Shown piece after piece: positions 1 through 8,323 of a DNA stretch of 64,000 bases. The notes beneath the pieces were generated by a model. The model worked only from the letters and a program-made list of their open reading frames with translations. It made no database searches and was not told the DNA's origin. Position 1 is the stretch's first letter, and every line of letters begins with the position of its first letter. A program made the translations under genes and the position numbers. Origin of the DNA: Cetobacterium_A somerae (GTDB lineage Bacteria; Fusobacteriota; Fusobacteriia; Fusobacteriales; Fusobacteriaceae); NCBI RefSeq assembly GCF_044784365.2, contig NZ_CP173065.2; one strand, written 5' to 3'.

Positions 1-100
1 TAAAACTTGTGATAATAGCAAAAAAAGTTGCTATTAAAAAAAGAGATTCTGATTTTAATTTACTAAAAAGATTAATAAGTAAGAATTTGTTTAAGTTCAT
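1..100 (-). CDS. Partial membrane protein, N-terminus only
   Basis: An ATG (complement of 98-100) with AGAGG six bases upstream opens a reading frame that runs 33 codons without a stop off the left edge. The visible residues begin MNLNKFLLINLF; after a short polar stretch, residues 20-33 are strongly hydrophobic (LFLIATFFAIITSF) and look like a first transmembrane helix or a signal anchor. This is inferred to be an integral membrane protein, perhaps a transporter. Too little is present to name a family. It is transcribed away from the arginine-type operon that starts at about 225. Confidence 0.55.
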   Translation of the reverse strand, partial: MNLNKFLLINLFSKLKSESLFLIATFFAIITSF

Positions 101-188
101 AAAATACCTCTATTTTCTTTTATTTTAGTATTATTATAGTATTTTTAAAAAAATTCAGCAATTTATTTTATAAAATTTGAAAAAAAGT

Positions 189-218
189 TTGACAATAAGG
201 GATTAAATTTGCTATTAT
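189..218 (+). promoter_or_regulatory. Sigma-70 type promoter of the leader/binding protein/argG unit
   Basis: TTGACA at 189-194 and TATTAT at 213-218 are separated by 18 bases. The predicted transcript starts near 225, just upstream of the ribosome site of the 31-codon leader ORF. Confidence 0.7.
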
Positions 219-249
219 CATTTCAAATAAAAAAATAGGAGGAAATAAA

Positions 250-345
250 ATGACTATGAGAAGAGTTTTAAGGACACACAATAACTATAACAAAAAAATA
301 GAATTTTTGTGTGCCAAGAAAGCAATCTCAGGTATTTTATTATAG
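250..345 (+). CDS. 31-residue leader-type ORF rich in early arginine codons
   Basis: An ATG at 250 lies seven bases after a full AGGAGG-type ribosome site and opens 31 codons ending in TAG at 343-345. The product starts MTMRRVLRTHNN: three of the first eight residues are Arg (AGA, AGA, AGG). The third Arg codon lies inside a 9-bp stem (272-281 with 307-315, one bulged A). A strong intrinsic terminator follows at 384-413, and the downstream genes are an amino-acid binding protein and argG. This layout is what a ribosome-mediated attenuator sensing charged tRNA-Arg would look like. I found no convincing antiterminator pairing, so it may instead be a small independent peptide gene. The ribosome site and termination are seen; the function is inferred. 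Confidence 0.5.
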   Translation: MTMRRVLRTHNNYNKKIEFLCAKKAISGILL

Positions 346-383
346 TTTAATTTTTTTATTATTCTATAGATTTATATTATTTG

Positions 384-413
384 AGCCAGTGTTTTAAAGC
401 ACTGGCTTTTTTT
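384..413 (+). terminator. Intrinsic terminator or attenuator upstream of the binding-protein gene
   Basis: AGCCAGTG (384-391) pairs perfectly with CACTGGCT (400-407) across an 8-base loop and is followed by seven T. It lies after the leader ORF and 28 bases before the next gene, so it must be read through for binding protein and argG expression unless another promoter exists. Confidence 0.85.
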
Positions 414-440
414 ATACAAAAAAATATTTAGGAGGATATT

Positions 441-1154
441 ATGAAAAAAATATTAGGAATTTTATTATTTATTTTAATGGGAGCAATTGTATTATCAAAA
501 GAAGTTTTATATGTTGGAACAAATGCTGAGTTTGCACCTTTTGAGTATATGGAAAATGGGGAGATTATAGGATTTGATATTGATTTAATAAATAAAATTG
601 GTGAAAAAATTGGAAAAGAGATAAAAATAAAGAATATAGCTTTTGATGGATTATTACCAGCACTTCAAACAAATAAAATAGATTTAATAATTGCAGGAAT
701 GACAGTAACAAAAGAAAGAGAGAAGTTTGTAAATTTTTCAAATGATTACTTTGTAGCTAATCAAGTTATTATAGTTCCAGAAAATGAAGGTACTATAATA
801 AATATGGATTCATTAAAAAATAAAAAAGTAGGAGTGGTACTTGGATACACAGGGGACTTAATAATATCTAAAATTCAAGGAGTTAACAAAGTTCAGTACA
901 ATTCAGCACCATCTTCTATTATGGCTTTAAAAGGTGGAAATATTGATGCAATGATATTAGATTCAGCTCCAGCTCAAAGTTATGTGGCAAAAAATAAAGG
1001 TTTAAAAATAATAGAAATAGATAGTGAAGTTGAAAAATATGCAATAGCAGCAGAAAAAAATAATGAAAATCTTATTAAAAAAGTAAATAAAGCTTTGGAA
1101 GAGATAAAAGCAGAGGGTATTTATGATGAATTAATAATAAAACATTTTAATTAG
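441..1154 (+). CDS. Polar amino-acid ABC transporter substrate-binding protein
   Basis: A 237-residue periplasmic solute-binding protein of family 3 (SBP_bac_3). Residues 1-19 form a signal peptide with a basic start and hydrophobic core; no lipobox cysteine is present, so it is probably a free periplasmic protein. The mature part begins with the family pattern VGTNAEFAPFEY. Arg93 in TVTKERE is in the usual position for the ligand carboxylate, and Asp174 (ILDSAPA) in that for the ligand amino group. AGGAGG precedes the ATG. No permease or ATPase gene is adjacent, so its partners must lie elsewhere. It is followed 10 bases later by argG, which suggests arginine, ornithine or citrulline as ligand; that is inference from context. 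Confidence 0.85.
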   Translation: MKKILGILLFILMGAIVLSKEVLYVGTNAEFAPFEYMENGEIIGFDIDLINKIGEKIGKEIKIKNIAFDGLLPALQTNKIDLIIAGMTVTKEREKFVNFSNDYFVANQVIIVPENEGTIINMDSLKNKKVGVVLGYTGDLIISKIQGVNKVQYNSAPSSIMALKGGNIDAMILDSAPAQSYVAKNKGLKIIEIDSEVEKYAIAAEKNNENLIKKVNKALEEIKAEGIYDELIIKHFN

Positions 1155-1164
1155 GAGGAGAGAG

Positions 1165-2367
1165 ATGAAGGAAAAGGTTATTTTAGCATATTCAGGAGGA
1201 TTAGATACATCAGTTATAATTCCGTGGCTGAAGGAGAATTATGATTATGATGTTATTGCAGTGGCAGTAAACGTAGGACAAACAGAGGATTTTAAAGCAA
1301 TTGAAGAAAAAGCATATTTAACAGGTGCAAGTAAATTTTATTTGGTAGATAAAGTTCATGAATTTGTAGAAGAATATATATTTCCAACATTAAAAGCAGG
1401 TGCTATTTATGAAAATAAATATTTGCTAGGAACATCAATGGCAAGACCAGTTATTGGAAAAGCTTTAGTTGAGGTGGCCCATATAGAAGGGGCGAAATAT
1501 ATAGCTCATGGAGCAACGGGTAAGGGAAATGATCAAGTAAGATTTGAATTAGCTATAAAAGCTTTGGATCCATCTTTGAAAATAATAGCTCCTTGGAGAA
1601 TTTGGGATATTAAATCAAGAGAGGAAGAGATTGAATATCTAGAAAAAAATGGGATTACACTTCCATTTCATAAAAAATCTCCTTATAGTAGAGATGAGAA
1701 TTTATTTCATGTAAGTCATGAAGGGTTTGACTTAGAATGTCCTTCAAAAGAGCCTAACTATGAGAATGTTTTACAATGGGTTAAGACTCTAGAAGTAGCA
1801 AATGAAAAATCTGAGTACATAAATATTGAATTTGTAAAAGGAGTTCCTGTTGCAATAAATGGAGAAAAAATGAGTGGAGTAGAAATTATAAAACAATTAA
1901 ATAAAATTGGTGGAAATCATGGGATTGGTGTTTTAGATATGGTTGAAAATAGATTGGTTGGAATGAAATCAAGAGGAGTTTATGAAACTCCAGGAGGAAC
2001 AATTTTATTTTTTGCTCATGAAGAATTAGAAAGATTGTGTTTAGATAAAGATACGTATCAAGAAAAAATAAAACTATCACATGATTTTTCAAAATTAGTC
2101 TATAATGGTCAATGGTTTACAACTTTAAGAAAAGCTATAACAGCTTTTGTAGATGTAACTCAAGAGTTCGTGACGGGGGAAGTAAAGCTAAAATTATATA
2201 AAGGAAATATTATTTTAGCAGGAACGACATCTCCATTTACATTATATTCAGAGGAGTATTCAACTTTTGAAAAAGATAGTGTTTATAATCAAAAAGATGC
2301 AGAAGGATTTATAAATCTTTTTGGATTACCGATTAAAATAGAAGCACTTTTAAGAAAAAACTTTTGA
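1165..2367 (+). CDS. argG: Argininosuccinate synthase
   Basis: 400 residues, full length. The enzyme joins citrulline and aspartate with ATP to give argininosuccinate in the cytoplasm. The N-type ATP pyrophosphatase loop AYSGGLDTS is at residues 9-17, and the family segments GATGKGNDQVRFE and SPYSRDENLFHVSHEG follow. The ribosome site GGAGGAG is directly before the ATG and overlaps the end of the upstream gene region, so the binding protein and argG are probably one transcript. argH, its usual partner, is not beside it. The last bases of the gene carry the -35 box of the next operon. Confidence 0.96.
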   Translation: MKEKVILAYSGGLDTSVIIPWLKENYDYDVIAVAVNVGQTEDFKAIEEKAYLTGASKFYLVDKVHEFVEEYIFPTLKAGAIYENKYLLGTSMARPVIGKALVEVAHIEGAKYIAHGATGKGNDQVRFELAIKALDPSLKIIAPWRIWDIKSREEEIEYLEKNGITLPFHKKSPYSRDENLFHVSHEGFDLECPSKEPNYENVLQWVKTLEVANEKSEYINIEFVKGVPVAINGEKMSGVEIIKQLNKIGGNHGIGVLDMVENRLVGMKSRGVYETPGGTILFFAHEELERLCLDKDTYQEKIKLSHDFSKLVYNGQWFTTLRKAITAFVDVTQEFVTGEVKLKLYKGNIILAGTTSPFTLYSEEYSTFEKDSVYNQKDAEGFINLFGLPIKIEALLRKNF

Positions 2368-2392
2368 CATTTGAAAAAAAATGTGATATTCT
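2364..2392 (+). promoter_or_regulatory. Promoter of the lysine-riboswitch operon, overlapping the argG stop codon
   Basis: TTGACA at 2364-2369 contains the argG TGA stop (2365-2367). A 17-base spacer leads to TATTCT at 2387-2392. Transcription should start about 2400, just before the riboswitch. Confidence 0.75.
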
Positions 2393-2409
2393 GCCTTAAA
2401 TTAATATTT

Positions 2410-2612
2410 TGATAGAGGTTGCAAATTTTATTAGTAAATAAACTGAGATTAGTAGATCAAAGATGTTTGTTAAAAGGAAAATTTGCCGAAGTTTAAGTTT
2501 TTCTACTAAAAAATTTAAGCTGGGTACATAAAGAATATTTATGTAACTGTCACCAAATTGGTGTTGTGCTATCGTGGATTATTTTAAGCTAACATAGTTG
2601 AAATGAGAGTTT
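2410..2612 (+). promoter_or_regulatory. Lysine riboswitch (L box)
   Basis: The 5' arm GATAG (2411-2415) followed by AGGTTGC, then GCCGAAG (2485-2491), CTGGGTAC (2520-2527), CTGTCACC (2547-2554) and GTGCTATC (2566-2573) are the conserved L-box segments in order. The closing helix P1 is GATAG 2411-2415 with CTATC 2569-2573. The 3' arm of P1 extended by one base (CTATCG, 2569-2574) can instead pair with CGATGG (2617-2622), the 5' arm of the terminator. That gives a simple switch: lysine-bound P1 frees the terminator, and its absence forms an antiterminator. The target is lysC. Confidence 0.93.
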
Positions 2613-2613
2613 T

Positions 2614-2648
2614 AAGCGATGGTTATTTTTTTGACTATCGCTTTTTTT
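2614..2648 (+). terminator. Riboswitch-controlled terminator before lysC
   Basis: AAGCGATGGT (2614-2623) pairs with ACTATCGCTT (2634-2643), followed by a run of T. It is mutually exclusive with the antiterminator 2569-2574/2617-2622. Confidence 0.88.
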
Positions 2649-2676
2649 ATTATTAAAATCATCTAAGGAGGAACTA

Positions 2677-3879
2677 ATGAGAGTAGTAAAAAAATTTGGA
2701 GGAAGCTCAGTTGCAACAATAGAAAAAATAAAAGATATAGCTAAAGATATATCTAAAAACTATAAATATGGTGATGAAATTGTAATTGTAGTTTCAGCTA
2801 TGGGAAAAACAACAGATGAGTTGATAAAATTAGCTAAAGAGATTTCAGAAACTCCAGATGTAAGAGAACTTGATTCATTATTATCAACAGGAGAGCAAAA
2901 ATCAATCTCTCTTTTAAGTATGGCATTAAAAGAAATTGGATGTAAGGCTATCTCTTTAACTGGTGCTCAAGCAGGGATAAGAACAGGTGGAACACATACT
3001 AAAAATAAAATCGAAAGTATAAAAATTGATAGAATAGAAAAACATTTAAAAGATGGAAAAATTGTAATTGTTGCTGGATTTCAAGGAGTAAATGAAGAAG
3101 GCGATATAACAACATTGGGAAGAGGTGGATCTGATACGAGTGCTGTTGCCTTAGCTGCAGCATTAAAGTGTGATTGTGAGATATATACAGATGTTACAGG
3201 AATATATGGTGTAGACCCTAGAGTTTATAAAAATGCTAAAAAACTTGAAAAAATTTCATACGAGGAGATGATGGAGATGGCAAATTTAGGTGCAGGAGTA
3301 ATGGAGACTAGAGCAGTTGAAATAGGGAAAAAATATGGCGTTAAGATTTACGTTGGACAAACTTTAGGAGTTGAAACAGGAACATATATATGTGATAATA
3401 GTGAAATAATTGAAAAAAAAGCTGTAACAGGAATATCTATAAATAAAAATGTTATAATGGTAAATTTAGAAAACTTTTTAGCAATTCCTAAAAATGTAGC
3501 AATCATTTTTAATAATTTAGCTAAGCATAGTGTTAATGTTGATATGATATCACAAAATGAAGTTGAAAACGTTAAGGGAAGTATAGGATTTACTTGTCCT
3601 TTGACAGATGAGCACTTTTTAAATAAATCATTAGAGGAGATTGCTAAGGAGATTCCAGATATAGAGGTTACAAAAAGAACAGGAGTTGTAAAAATATCTT
3701 TAGTAGGAATAGGAATGATAAGCAATTTTGGCGTAGCAGCAAAAGTTTTTGAAGTATTAGCAGAGATAGATTCAGCATTTTATCAATGCACTACATCAGA
3801 AATTTCAATCTCGTTAATTATAAAAGAATCTGATACAATAAAAGTAGTAGAAAAATTAGCAGAAGTATTTTCAATATAA
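2677..3879 (+). CDS. lysC: Aspartate kinase
   Basis: 400 residues; phosphorylates aspartate, the first committed step to lysine, diaminopimelate, threonine and methionine. The kinase signature KFGGSS is at residues 6-11, and TLGRGGSDTSAVALA near 147-160 belongs to the amino-acid kinase fold. The last 145 residues hold a tandem ACT regulatory module (VNLENFLAIPKNVAIIFNNL; SLVGIGMISNFGVAAKVFEV). AAGGAGG precedes the ATG. It heads an operon with asd and an aminotransferase, behind a lysine riboswitch, so it is presumably the lysine-controlled isoform; the ACT domains may add feedback inhibition. Confidence 0.95.
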   Translation: MRVVKKFGGSSVATIEKIKDIAKDISKNYKYGDEIVIVVSAMGKTTDELIKLAKEISETPDVRELDSLLSTGEQKSISLLSMALKEIGCKAISLTGAQAGIRTGGTHTKNKIESIKIDRIEKHLKDGKIVIVAGFQGVNEEGDITTLGRGGSDTSAVALAAALKCDCEIYTDVTGIYGVDPRVYKNAKKLEKISYEEMMEMANLGAGVMETRAVEIGKKYGVKIYVGQTLGVETGTYICDNSEIIEKKAVTGISINKNVIMVNLENFLAIPKNVAIIFNNLAKHSVNVDMISQNEVENVKGSIGFTCPLTDEHFLNKSLEEIAKEIPDIEVTKRTGVVKISLVGIGMISNFGVAAKVFEVLAEIDSAFYQCTTSEISISLIIKESDTIKVVEKLAEVFSI

Positions 3880-3892
3880 TGGAGGGACTAAA

Positions 3893-4876
3893 ATGTATAA
3901 TATAGCAATAGTAGGAGCAAGCGGATTGGTAGGTGGAACTTTTTTAAAAGTTTTAGAGGAGAGAGATTTGCCAATAAAAAATTTATATCTTTTTGCTTCG
4001 GCTCGTTCAGCTGGAAAAGAGGTTATTTTTAAAGGGAAAACTTTAGTGATAGAGGAGCTTACAGAAAATAGTTTTGATAGAGAGATAGATATAGCACTAT
4101 TTTCAGCTGGAGGAGATATTAGTAAGAAATTTGCTCCGGTTGCAAGTGAAAAAGGTGTAATAGTAGTTGACAATAGTAGTGCTTGGAGAATGGACGAAAA
4201 TGTTCCACTAGTAGTGCCAGAAGTAAATCCAGAGGATATATTTAAAAATAATGGTATAATAGCTAACCCAAATTGTTCAACGATTCAATCAGTTGTTCCA
4301 TTAAAAGTAATAGATGAGCTATATGGTATAAAAAGAGTTGTATATTCAACATACCAAGCTGTATCGGGAAGTGGAATAAAAGGAATAGAGGATTTACAAA
4401 GAGGATTAAAAGGAGAAGAACCAAAAACATATCCTCATCCAATAGTTAATAATTGTTTACCACATATAGATTCTTTTTTAGAGAATGGATATACTAAAGA
4501 GGAAGAAAAAATGATAAATGAAACTCGTAAAATTTTAAATAAAAAAAATCTTCCAATAACTGCAACATGTGTTAGAGTACCAGTTTTAAATGGACATTCT
4601 ATATCGATAAATGTTGAGTTAGAAAGAGAAGCGAACTTAGAAGAACTAAAAGCAAAATTTAGAGAAACAAAAGGCATTGTGCTTGAAGATGATGTGAAAA
4701 ATAATAGATACCCATTAGCTACTGAAGCTAATGGAACGGATGAAGTTTATGTGGGGCGTTTAAGAAAAGATTTTAGCATAGAAAAAGGATTAAATTTATG
4801 GGTTGTAGCTGATAATATTAGAAAAGGAGCAGCAACAAATGCAGTGCAAATTGCAGAAATTTTAATGAAAAAATAA
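3893..4876 (+). CDS. asd: Aspartate-semialdehyde dehydrogenase
   Basis: 327 residues; reduces aspartyl phosphate to aspartate semialdehyde with NADPH. The nucleotide-binding loop GASGLVGG is at residues 8-15 and the catalytic cysteine is Cys128 in NPNCSTIQ. Segments SGSGIKGIEDL and CVRVPVLNGHS are typical of the family. It follows lysC by 13 bases with a good ribosome site (TGGAGGG) and supplies the next pathway step. Confidence 0.96.
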   Translation: MYNIAIVGASGLVGGTFLKVLEERDLPIKNLYLFASARSAGKEVIFKGKTLVIEELTENSFDREIDIALFSAGGDISKKFAPVASEKGVIVVDNSSAWRMDENVPLVVPEVNPEDIFKNNGIIANPNCSTIQSVVPLKVIDELYGIKRVVYSTYQAVSGSGIKGIEDLQRGLKGEEPKTYPHPIVNNCLPHIDSFLENGYTKEEEKMINETRKILNKKNLPITATCVRVPVLNGHSISINVELEREANLEELKAKFRETKGIVLEDDVKNNRYPLATEANGTDEVYVGRLRKDFSIEKGLNLWVVADNIRKGAATNAVQIAEILMKK

Positions 4877-4890
4877 CTAGAGGAGAAAAT

Positions 4891-6051
4891 ATGCTAAAAG
4901 TAAATCCAAATTTAGATAAAATTGAGATATCTGTTATAAGAAAGATAGCAGAAGCTTGTAGAGAATATGAAGGGGGTGAAAAGCCTCTGATTAATCTAAC
5001 AATAGGAGAACCAGATTTACCACAACCTAAAATAATAATAGATGAAACTATTGGGTATATGAAAGATGCTAAATTAGGTTATCCACAGTTAGGTGGTATG
5101 ATTGAGTTAAGAGAAGAGATTGGAAGATACTATAAAGAAAAATATAATTTAAATATAGAACCAGATGAAATAATTATAACTGTCGGCAGTACAGAAGGAT
5201 TATCAACAGCAATAAAGACTATAATTATGCCAGGAGATGAGGTTCTAACTCCTTTACCTGTTTATCCAGGGTATGAGCCATTAATAACATTAGCTGGAGC
5301 TAAGTTAATAAAAATGGATACGTCAAGTGACAATTTTGAATTGACTGTTGATGTTTTAAAAAAATATGTGACTCCTCAGACGAAAGCTATTATTTTAAAT
5401 TATCCATCAAACCCATCAGGTATAACTATATCTAGAAAAAATAGAGATGAGATATTAAAATTTGTTAAAGAGAATCATTTGTATATAATAAGCGATGAGG
5501 TTTATAGTGAAATTATATTTGAAGGTGAACATAATAGCTTTTTACAAGATGGATATAGAGAAAATGTTATTTTAATTAATGGTTTTTCAAAATCACATTC
5601 TTTAACTGGTTGGAGAATAGGATATATAATAGCAAGTAAAAAAATGAGAGAGTATTTGGTAAAGGTACATCAATATGCAGTAACATCAGCGAGTATAATT
5701 TCTCAAAAAGGAGCACTAATAGCTTTAAAAGAGTGTAAAGATATATCTTCACAAGTTGAAATTTATAAGAAAAGAGCTGAAAGTGTATATAAAAAGTTAA
5801 AAGAAAAACAAATATCTGTTATAAAACCAAAAGGAGCAATCTATATTTTTGTATCCTTAGATGGAATTACAAAATTAAACTCTTTAGATTTTGCTAAGAG
5901 TCTTTTAGAAGAGGAAAGAGTTGCAGTTGTTCCTGGAATAGCCTTTGGAATGGATAATTATATAAGAATTTCTTTAGTAAAAGATGAAGAAATTTTAAAT
6001 GAAGCAATAGATAGATTTATTAATTTTGTAAATAAAAAAGATAGAGAATAA
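4891..6051 (+). CDS. Class I/II pyridoxal-phosphate aminotransferase, probably in the lysine/DAP pathway
   Basis: 386-residue fold-type I aminotransferase. The internal aldimine lysine is Lys234 in NGFSKSHSLTGWRIGY; NYPSNPSG (170-177) and SDEVYSE (201-207) are the cofactor-binding motifs. It resembles the PatA/aspartate aminotransferase group. Co-transcription with lysC and asd under a lysine riboswitch suggests the N-acetyl-LL-diaminopimelate aminotransferase step, or aspartate formation for the pathway. The exact substrate cannot be read from the sequence. The final codons are part of a terminator stem. Confidence 0.88.
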   Translation: MLKVNPNLDKIEISVIRKIAEACREYEGGEKPLINLTIGEPDLPQPKIIIDETIGYMKDAKLGYPQLGGMIELREEIGRYYKEKYNLNIEPDEIIITVGSTEGLSTAIKTIIMPGDEVLTPLPVYPGYEPLITLAGAKLIKMDTSSDNFELTVDVLKKYVTPQTKAIILNYPSNPSGITISRKNRDEILKFVKENHLYIISDEVYSEIIFEGEHNSFLQDGYRENVILINGFSKSHSLTGWRIGYIIASKKMREYLVKVHQYAVTSASIISQKGALIALKECKDISSQVEIYKKRAESVYKKLKEKQISVIKPKGAIYIFVSLDGITKLNSLDFAKSLLEEERVAVVPGIAFGMDNYIRISLVKDEEILNEAIDRFINFVNKKDRE

Positions 6052-6066
6052 ACTCTATCTTTTTTT
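6034..6066. terminator. Bidirectional terminator between convergent genes
   Basis: AAAAAAGATAGAG (6034-6046) pairs with CTCTATCTTTTTT (6053-6065). A-tract and T-tract flank both sides, so it can end the aminotransferase transcript on the plus strand and the nanE transcript on the minus strand. Confidence 0.85.
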
Positions 6067-6067
6067 A

Positions 6068-6715
6068 TTAAAACTTAACTTTATTTACTTCATCAGCAAA
6101 TTTTTTAGTAATAAGTTGAGGTCTAGTGATAGCACCACCAACAACAACAGCATAAGATCCTAATTCCATTGCTAATTTTGATTTCTCTGGAGTGTCAAAA
6201 TTTCCCTCAGCAATTATAGGAGTTTTACATTTTGATATTAACTCTTTAAGAACATCAAAGTTATTTAAGTCTTTAGACTGTTCAGTGTATCCAACTAAAG
6301 TTGTTCCAATATAATCAAAACCTAATTTTTCTGCACGAACTCCCTCTTCAGTAGTAGAGATATCAGCCATAAATTTTTGGTTAGGATATTTAACTTTTAA
6401 AGACTTTAAAAGGTTTAAATCAGCATTTATAGTAGCATCAAGAGCAATGACATCAATATTAGTAGCAATAAGTGCTTCTAACTCTTTTTCAGTGGGAGTA
6501 ATATAAGAAACCATATTCTCATAATCTTTTTTTATGATACCAATGATTGGTAAATCAACTACTTTTTTTATTTCAAGAATATCTTCTACTCCATTGGCTC
6601 TAATTCCAACAGCTCCTCCTATTTGAGCAGCAACAGCCATTCTGCCCATTATAAATGAACTGTGTAAAGGTTCGTTTTCTAGTGCTTGACATGATACAAT
6701 AAGACCTCTTTTCAT
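6068..6715 (-). CDS. nanE: N-acetylmannosamine-6-phosphate 2-epimerase
   Basis: 215 residues, a TIM-barrel of the NanE family. It converts ManNAc-6-phosphate to GlcNAc-6-phosphate in sialic-acid and amino-sugar catabolism. The N-terminal SCQALENEPLHSS and the segments GAVGIRANG, PIIGIIKKDY, VIALDATI and AEGNFDTPEK are family landmarks. An AGGAGG site lies just upstream. It follows the PTS permease gene by 9 bases in the same operon, which fits a phosphorylated amino-sugar entering this step. Other nan genes are not in the window. Confidence 0.93.
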   Translation of the reverse strand: MKRGLIVSCQALENEPLHSSFIMGRMAVAAQIGGAVGIRANGVEDILEIKKVVDLPIIGIIKKDYENMVSYITPTEKELEALIATNIDVIALDATINADLNLLKSLKVKYPNQKFMADISTTEEGVRAEKLGFDYIGTTLVGYTEQSKDLNNFDVLKELISKCKTPIIAEGNFDTPEKSKLAMELGSYAVVVGGAITRPQLITKKFADEVNKVKF

Positions 6716-6724
6716 AAAATCCTC

Positions 6725-8218
6725 CTAGTTGTTATTTTCTATAATCTCATTTATTTTTTGTTTAATAGGATCAGCCATAGCTCCAAAAATAGCTTGAATT
6801 CCACCTTGTACTTCTAAAACCCCAGTTGCACCAAGACTTTTTAATTTAGCTTTGTCAACTTTAGATACATCTTTAACAGATACTCTAAGTCTTGTTATAC
6901 AAGCATCAACATCATCAATATTTTCTTTTCCACCAAGAGCAGCTAAAACTTCTTTAGATGTTTCAAAAAGAGAATCTTTAGTTACTATTTTAATCTCTTC
7001 ATCATCTCCCTCTCTACCAGGAGTTGCAATGTTGAAACGCTTAATTAAGAATACAAAAGAAAAATAATATAGAGCAAACCAAATCGCTCCAATTATTAAA
7101 ACATACATCCAATTAGTCGCTTCATTTCCTTGTAGAACACCAAAAAGAGTAAAGTCTATTAAACCTCCAGAGAATGTATTTCCAATAGATATATTTAATA
7201 AATCAGCTACAAGAAAAGATAAACCATCAAAGAATGCATGAACTCCATACAACCAAGGAGCAACAAATAAAAACATAAATTCGATAGGTTCTGTAATTCC
7301 TGTGATAAAAGATGTAATTGCAGCACCTAAAAATAATCCACCAACAAGTTTTCTTTTATTTAGAGGTGTGCAATGGTACATAGCTAAACAAGCAGCTGGA
7401 AGACCAAACATCATAGTAGCAAAACGTCCAGCAAAAAATCTAGTTCCCTCAGTAAATAGACCAGTATGATTAGGATCAGCTAATTGAGCAAAGAAAATAT
7501 TCTGAGCTCCAACAATAGTTTTTCCAGCAACTTGAGCAGTTCCACCAAGCTCAGTATACCAGAATAAAGGATAAATCATGTGATGTAATCCAACAGCTCC
7601 ACTTAGTCTTAAAAGAAAACCATAAAGGAAAGTTCCAAAAATTCCTAAACTAGCAATCGATTTTCCAGCAGATGTTAGCCATCCTTGGAATGTTGGCCAT
7701 GTTAAGAAAAATATTATACCGATTCCAATTGCTGCAAAAGAAGAAACAATAGGAACAAATCTTGATCCACCAAAGAAACCAAGAACAGCAGGTAGTTTAA
7801 TATTGCTATATTTATTATGTAGGTAAGCTACTAAAGAACCTATAACAATAGCTCCAACAACACCTGTGTCGATAGAACCTACTTCAGGTTTAAATGCTGT
7901 AATTAATCCTTTAATAGAAGCATTCATAACTAAAAAAGCTACAGCACCAGCTAAACCAGCTGTTCCTTTATCTTTTTTAGCTAATCCAATAGCAAGTCCA
8001 ATACACATAATAAGAGCTAGATTAGCAAAAATAACTTCTCCAGAAGCAGACATAACTTGTAAAATACCTTGTAGAATTGGTATATTTAAGAAAGGATAAG
8101 CATTGACAGTGTTTGCGTTTGAAAGAGCTCCTCCAATTCCTAAAAGCAATCCAGCAGCTGGTAAAATAGCTATTGGAAGCATGAATGATTTACCAATTTT
8201 TTGTAAATTTTTAAACAT
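6725..8218 (-). CDS. PTS EIICB permease of the glucose/N-acetylglucosamine superfamily
   Basis: 497 residues. Residues about 1-390 are the membrane EIIC domain (KIGKSFMLPIAILPAAGLL start; GITEPIEFMFLF sugar-site motif). The C-terminal EIIB domain carries the phosphorylated Cys440 in DACITRLRV. There is no EIIA domain, so a separate EIIA must serve it. The start is placed at ATG 8216-8218 because AGGAGG (complement of about 8222-8228) lies directly before it; the in-frame ATG six codons earlier is upstream of that ribosome site. Pairing with nanE suggests an amino sugar such as ManNAc or GlcNAc; that is inference. Confidence 0.9.
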   Translation of the reverse strand: MFKNLQKIGKSFMLPIAILPAAGLLLGIGGALSNANTVNAYPFLNIPILQGILQVMSASGEVIFANLALIMCIGLAIGLAKKDKGTAGLAGAVAFLVMNASIKGLITAFKPEVGSIDTGVVGAIVIGSLVAYLHNKYSNIKLPAVLGFFGGSRFVPIVSSFAAIGIGIIFFLTWPTFQGWLTSAGKSIASLGIFGTFLYGFLLRLSGAVGLHHMIYPLFWYTELGGTAQVAGKTIVGAQNIFFAQLADPNHTGLFTEGTRFFAGRFATMMFGLPAACLAMYHCTPLNKRKLVGGLFLGAAITSFITGITEPIEFMFLFVAPWLYGVHAFFDGLSFLVADLLNISIGNTFSGGLIDFTLFGVLQGNEATNWMYVLIIGAIWFALYYFSFVFLIKRFNIATPGREGDDEEIKIVTKDSLFETSKEVLAALGGKENIDDVDACITRLRVSVKDVSKVDKAKLKSLGATGVLEVQGGIQAIFGAMADPIKQKINEIIENNN

Positions 8219-8240
8219 AGTAACCTCCTGTTGCATAAAA

Positions 8241-8288
8241 TATTTTCATATAAATATGCATATATGAAAATAATTTTCATTAATTATA
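8241..8288 (-). promoter_or_regulatory. Promoter and palindromic operators of the PTS-nanE operon
   Basis: On the minus strand TATAAT (complement of 8283-8288) is a -10 box; the -35 is poor. Just downstream of it lies the 15-base palindrome TGAAAATAATTTTCA (8265-8279), the form known for MurR/RpiR-family operators. It overlaps a perfect 12-bp inverted repeat, TATTTTCATATA (8241-8252) and TATATGAAAATA (8261-8272). A repressor bound here would block initiation. The RpiR-type regulator encoded next door is the natural candidate. Confidence 0.65.
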
Positions 8289-8323
8289 GTATGAATATAT
8301 CACATAAATATTAAAATTACAAC

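Noticed and set aside
3348..3725. Minus-strand open frame with hydrophobic stretches opposite lysC
   Set aside because: Antisense to the ACT region of lysC; the hydrophobicity comes from reversed Asp/Glu/Lys codons. No ribosome site.
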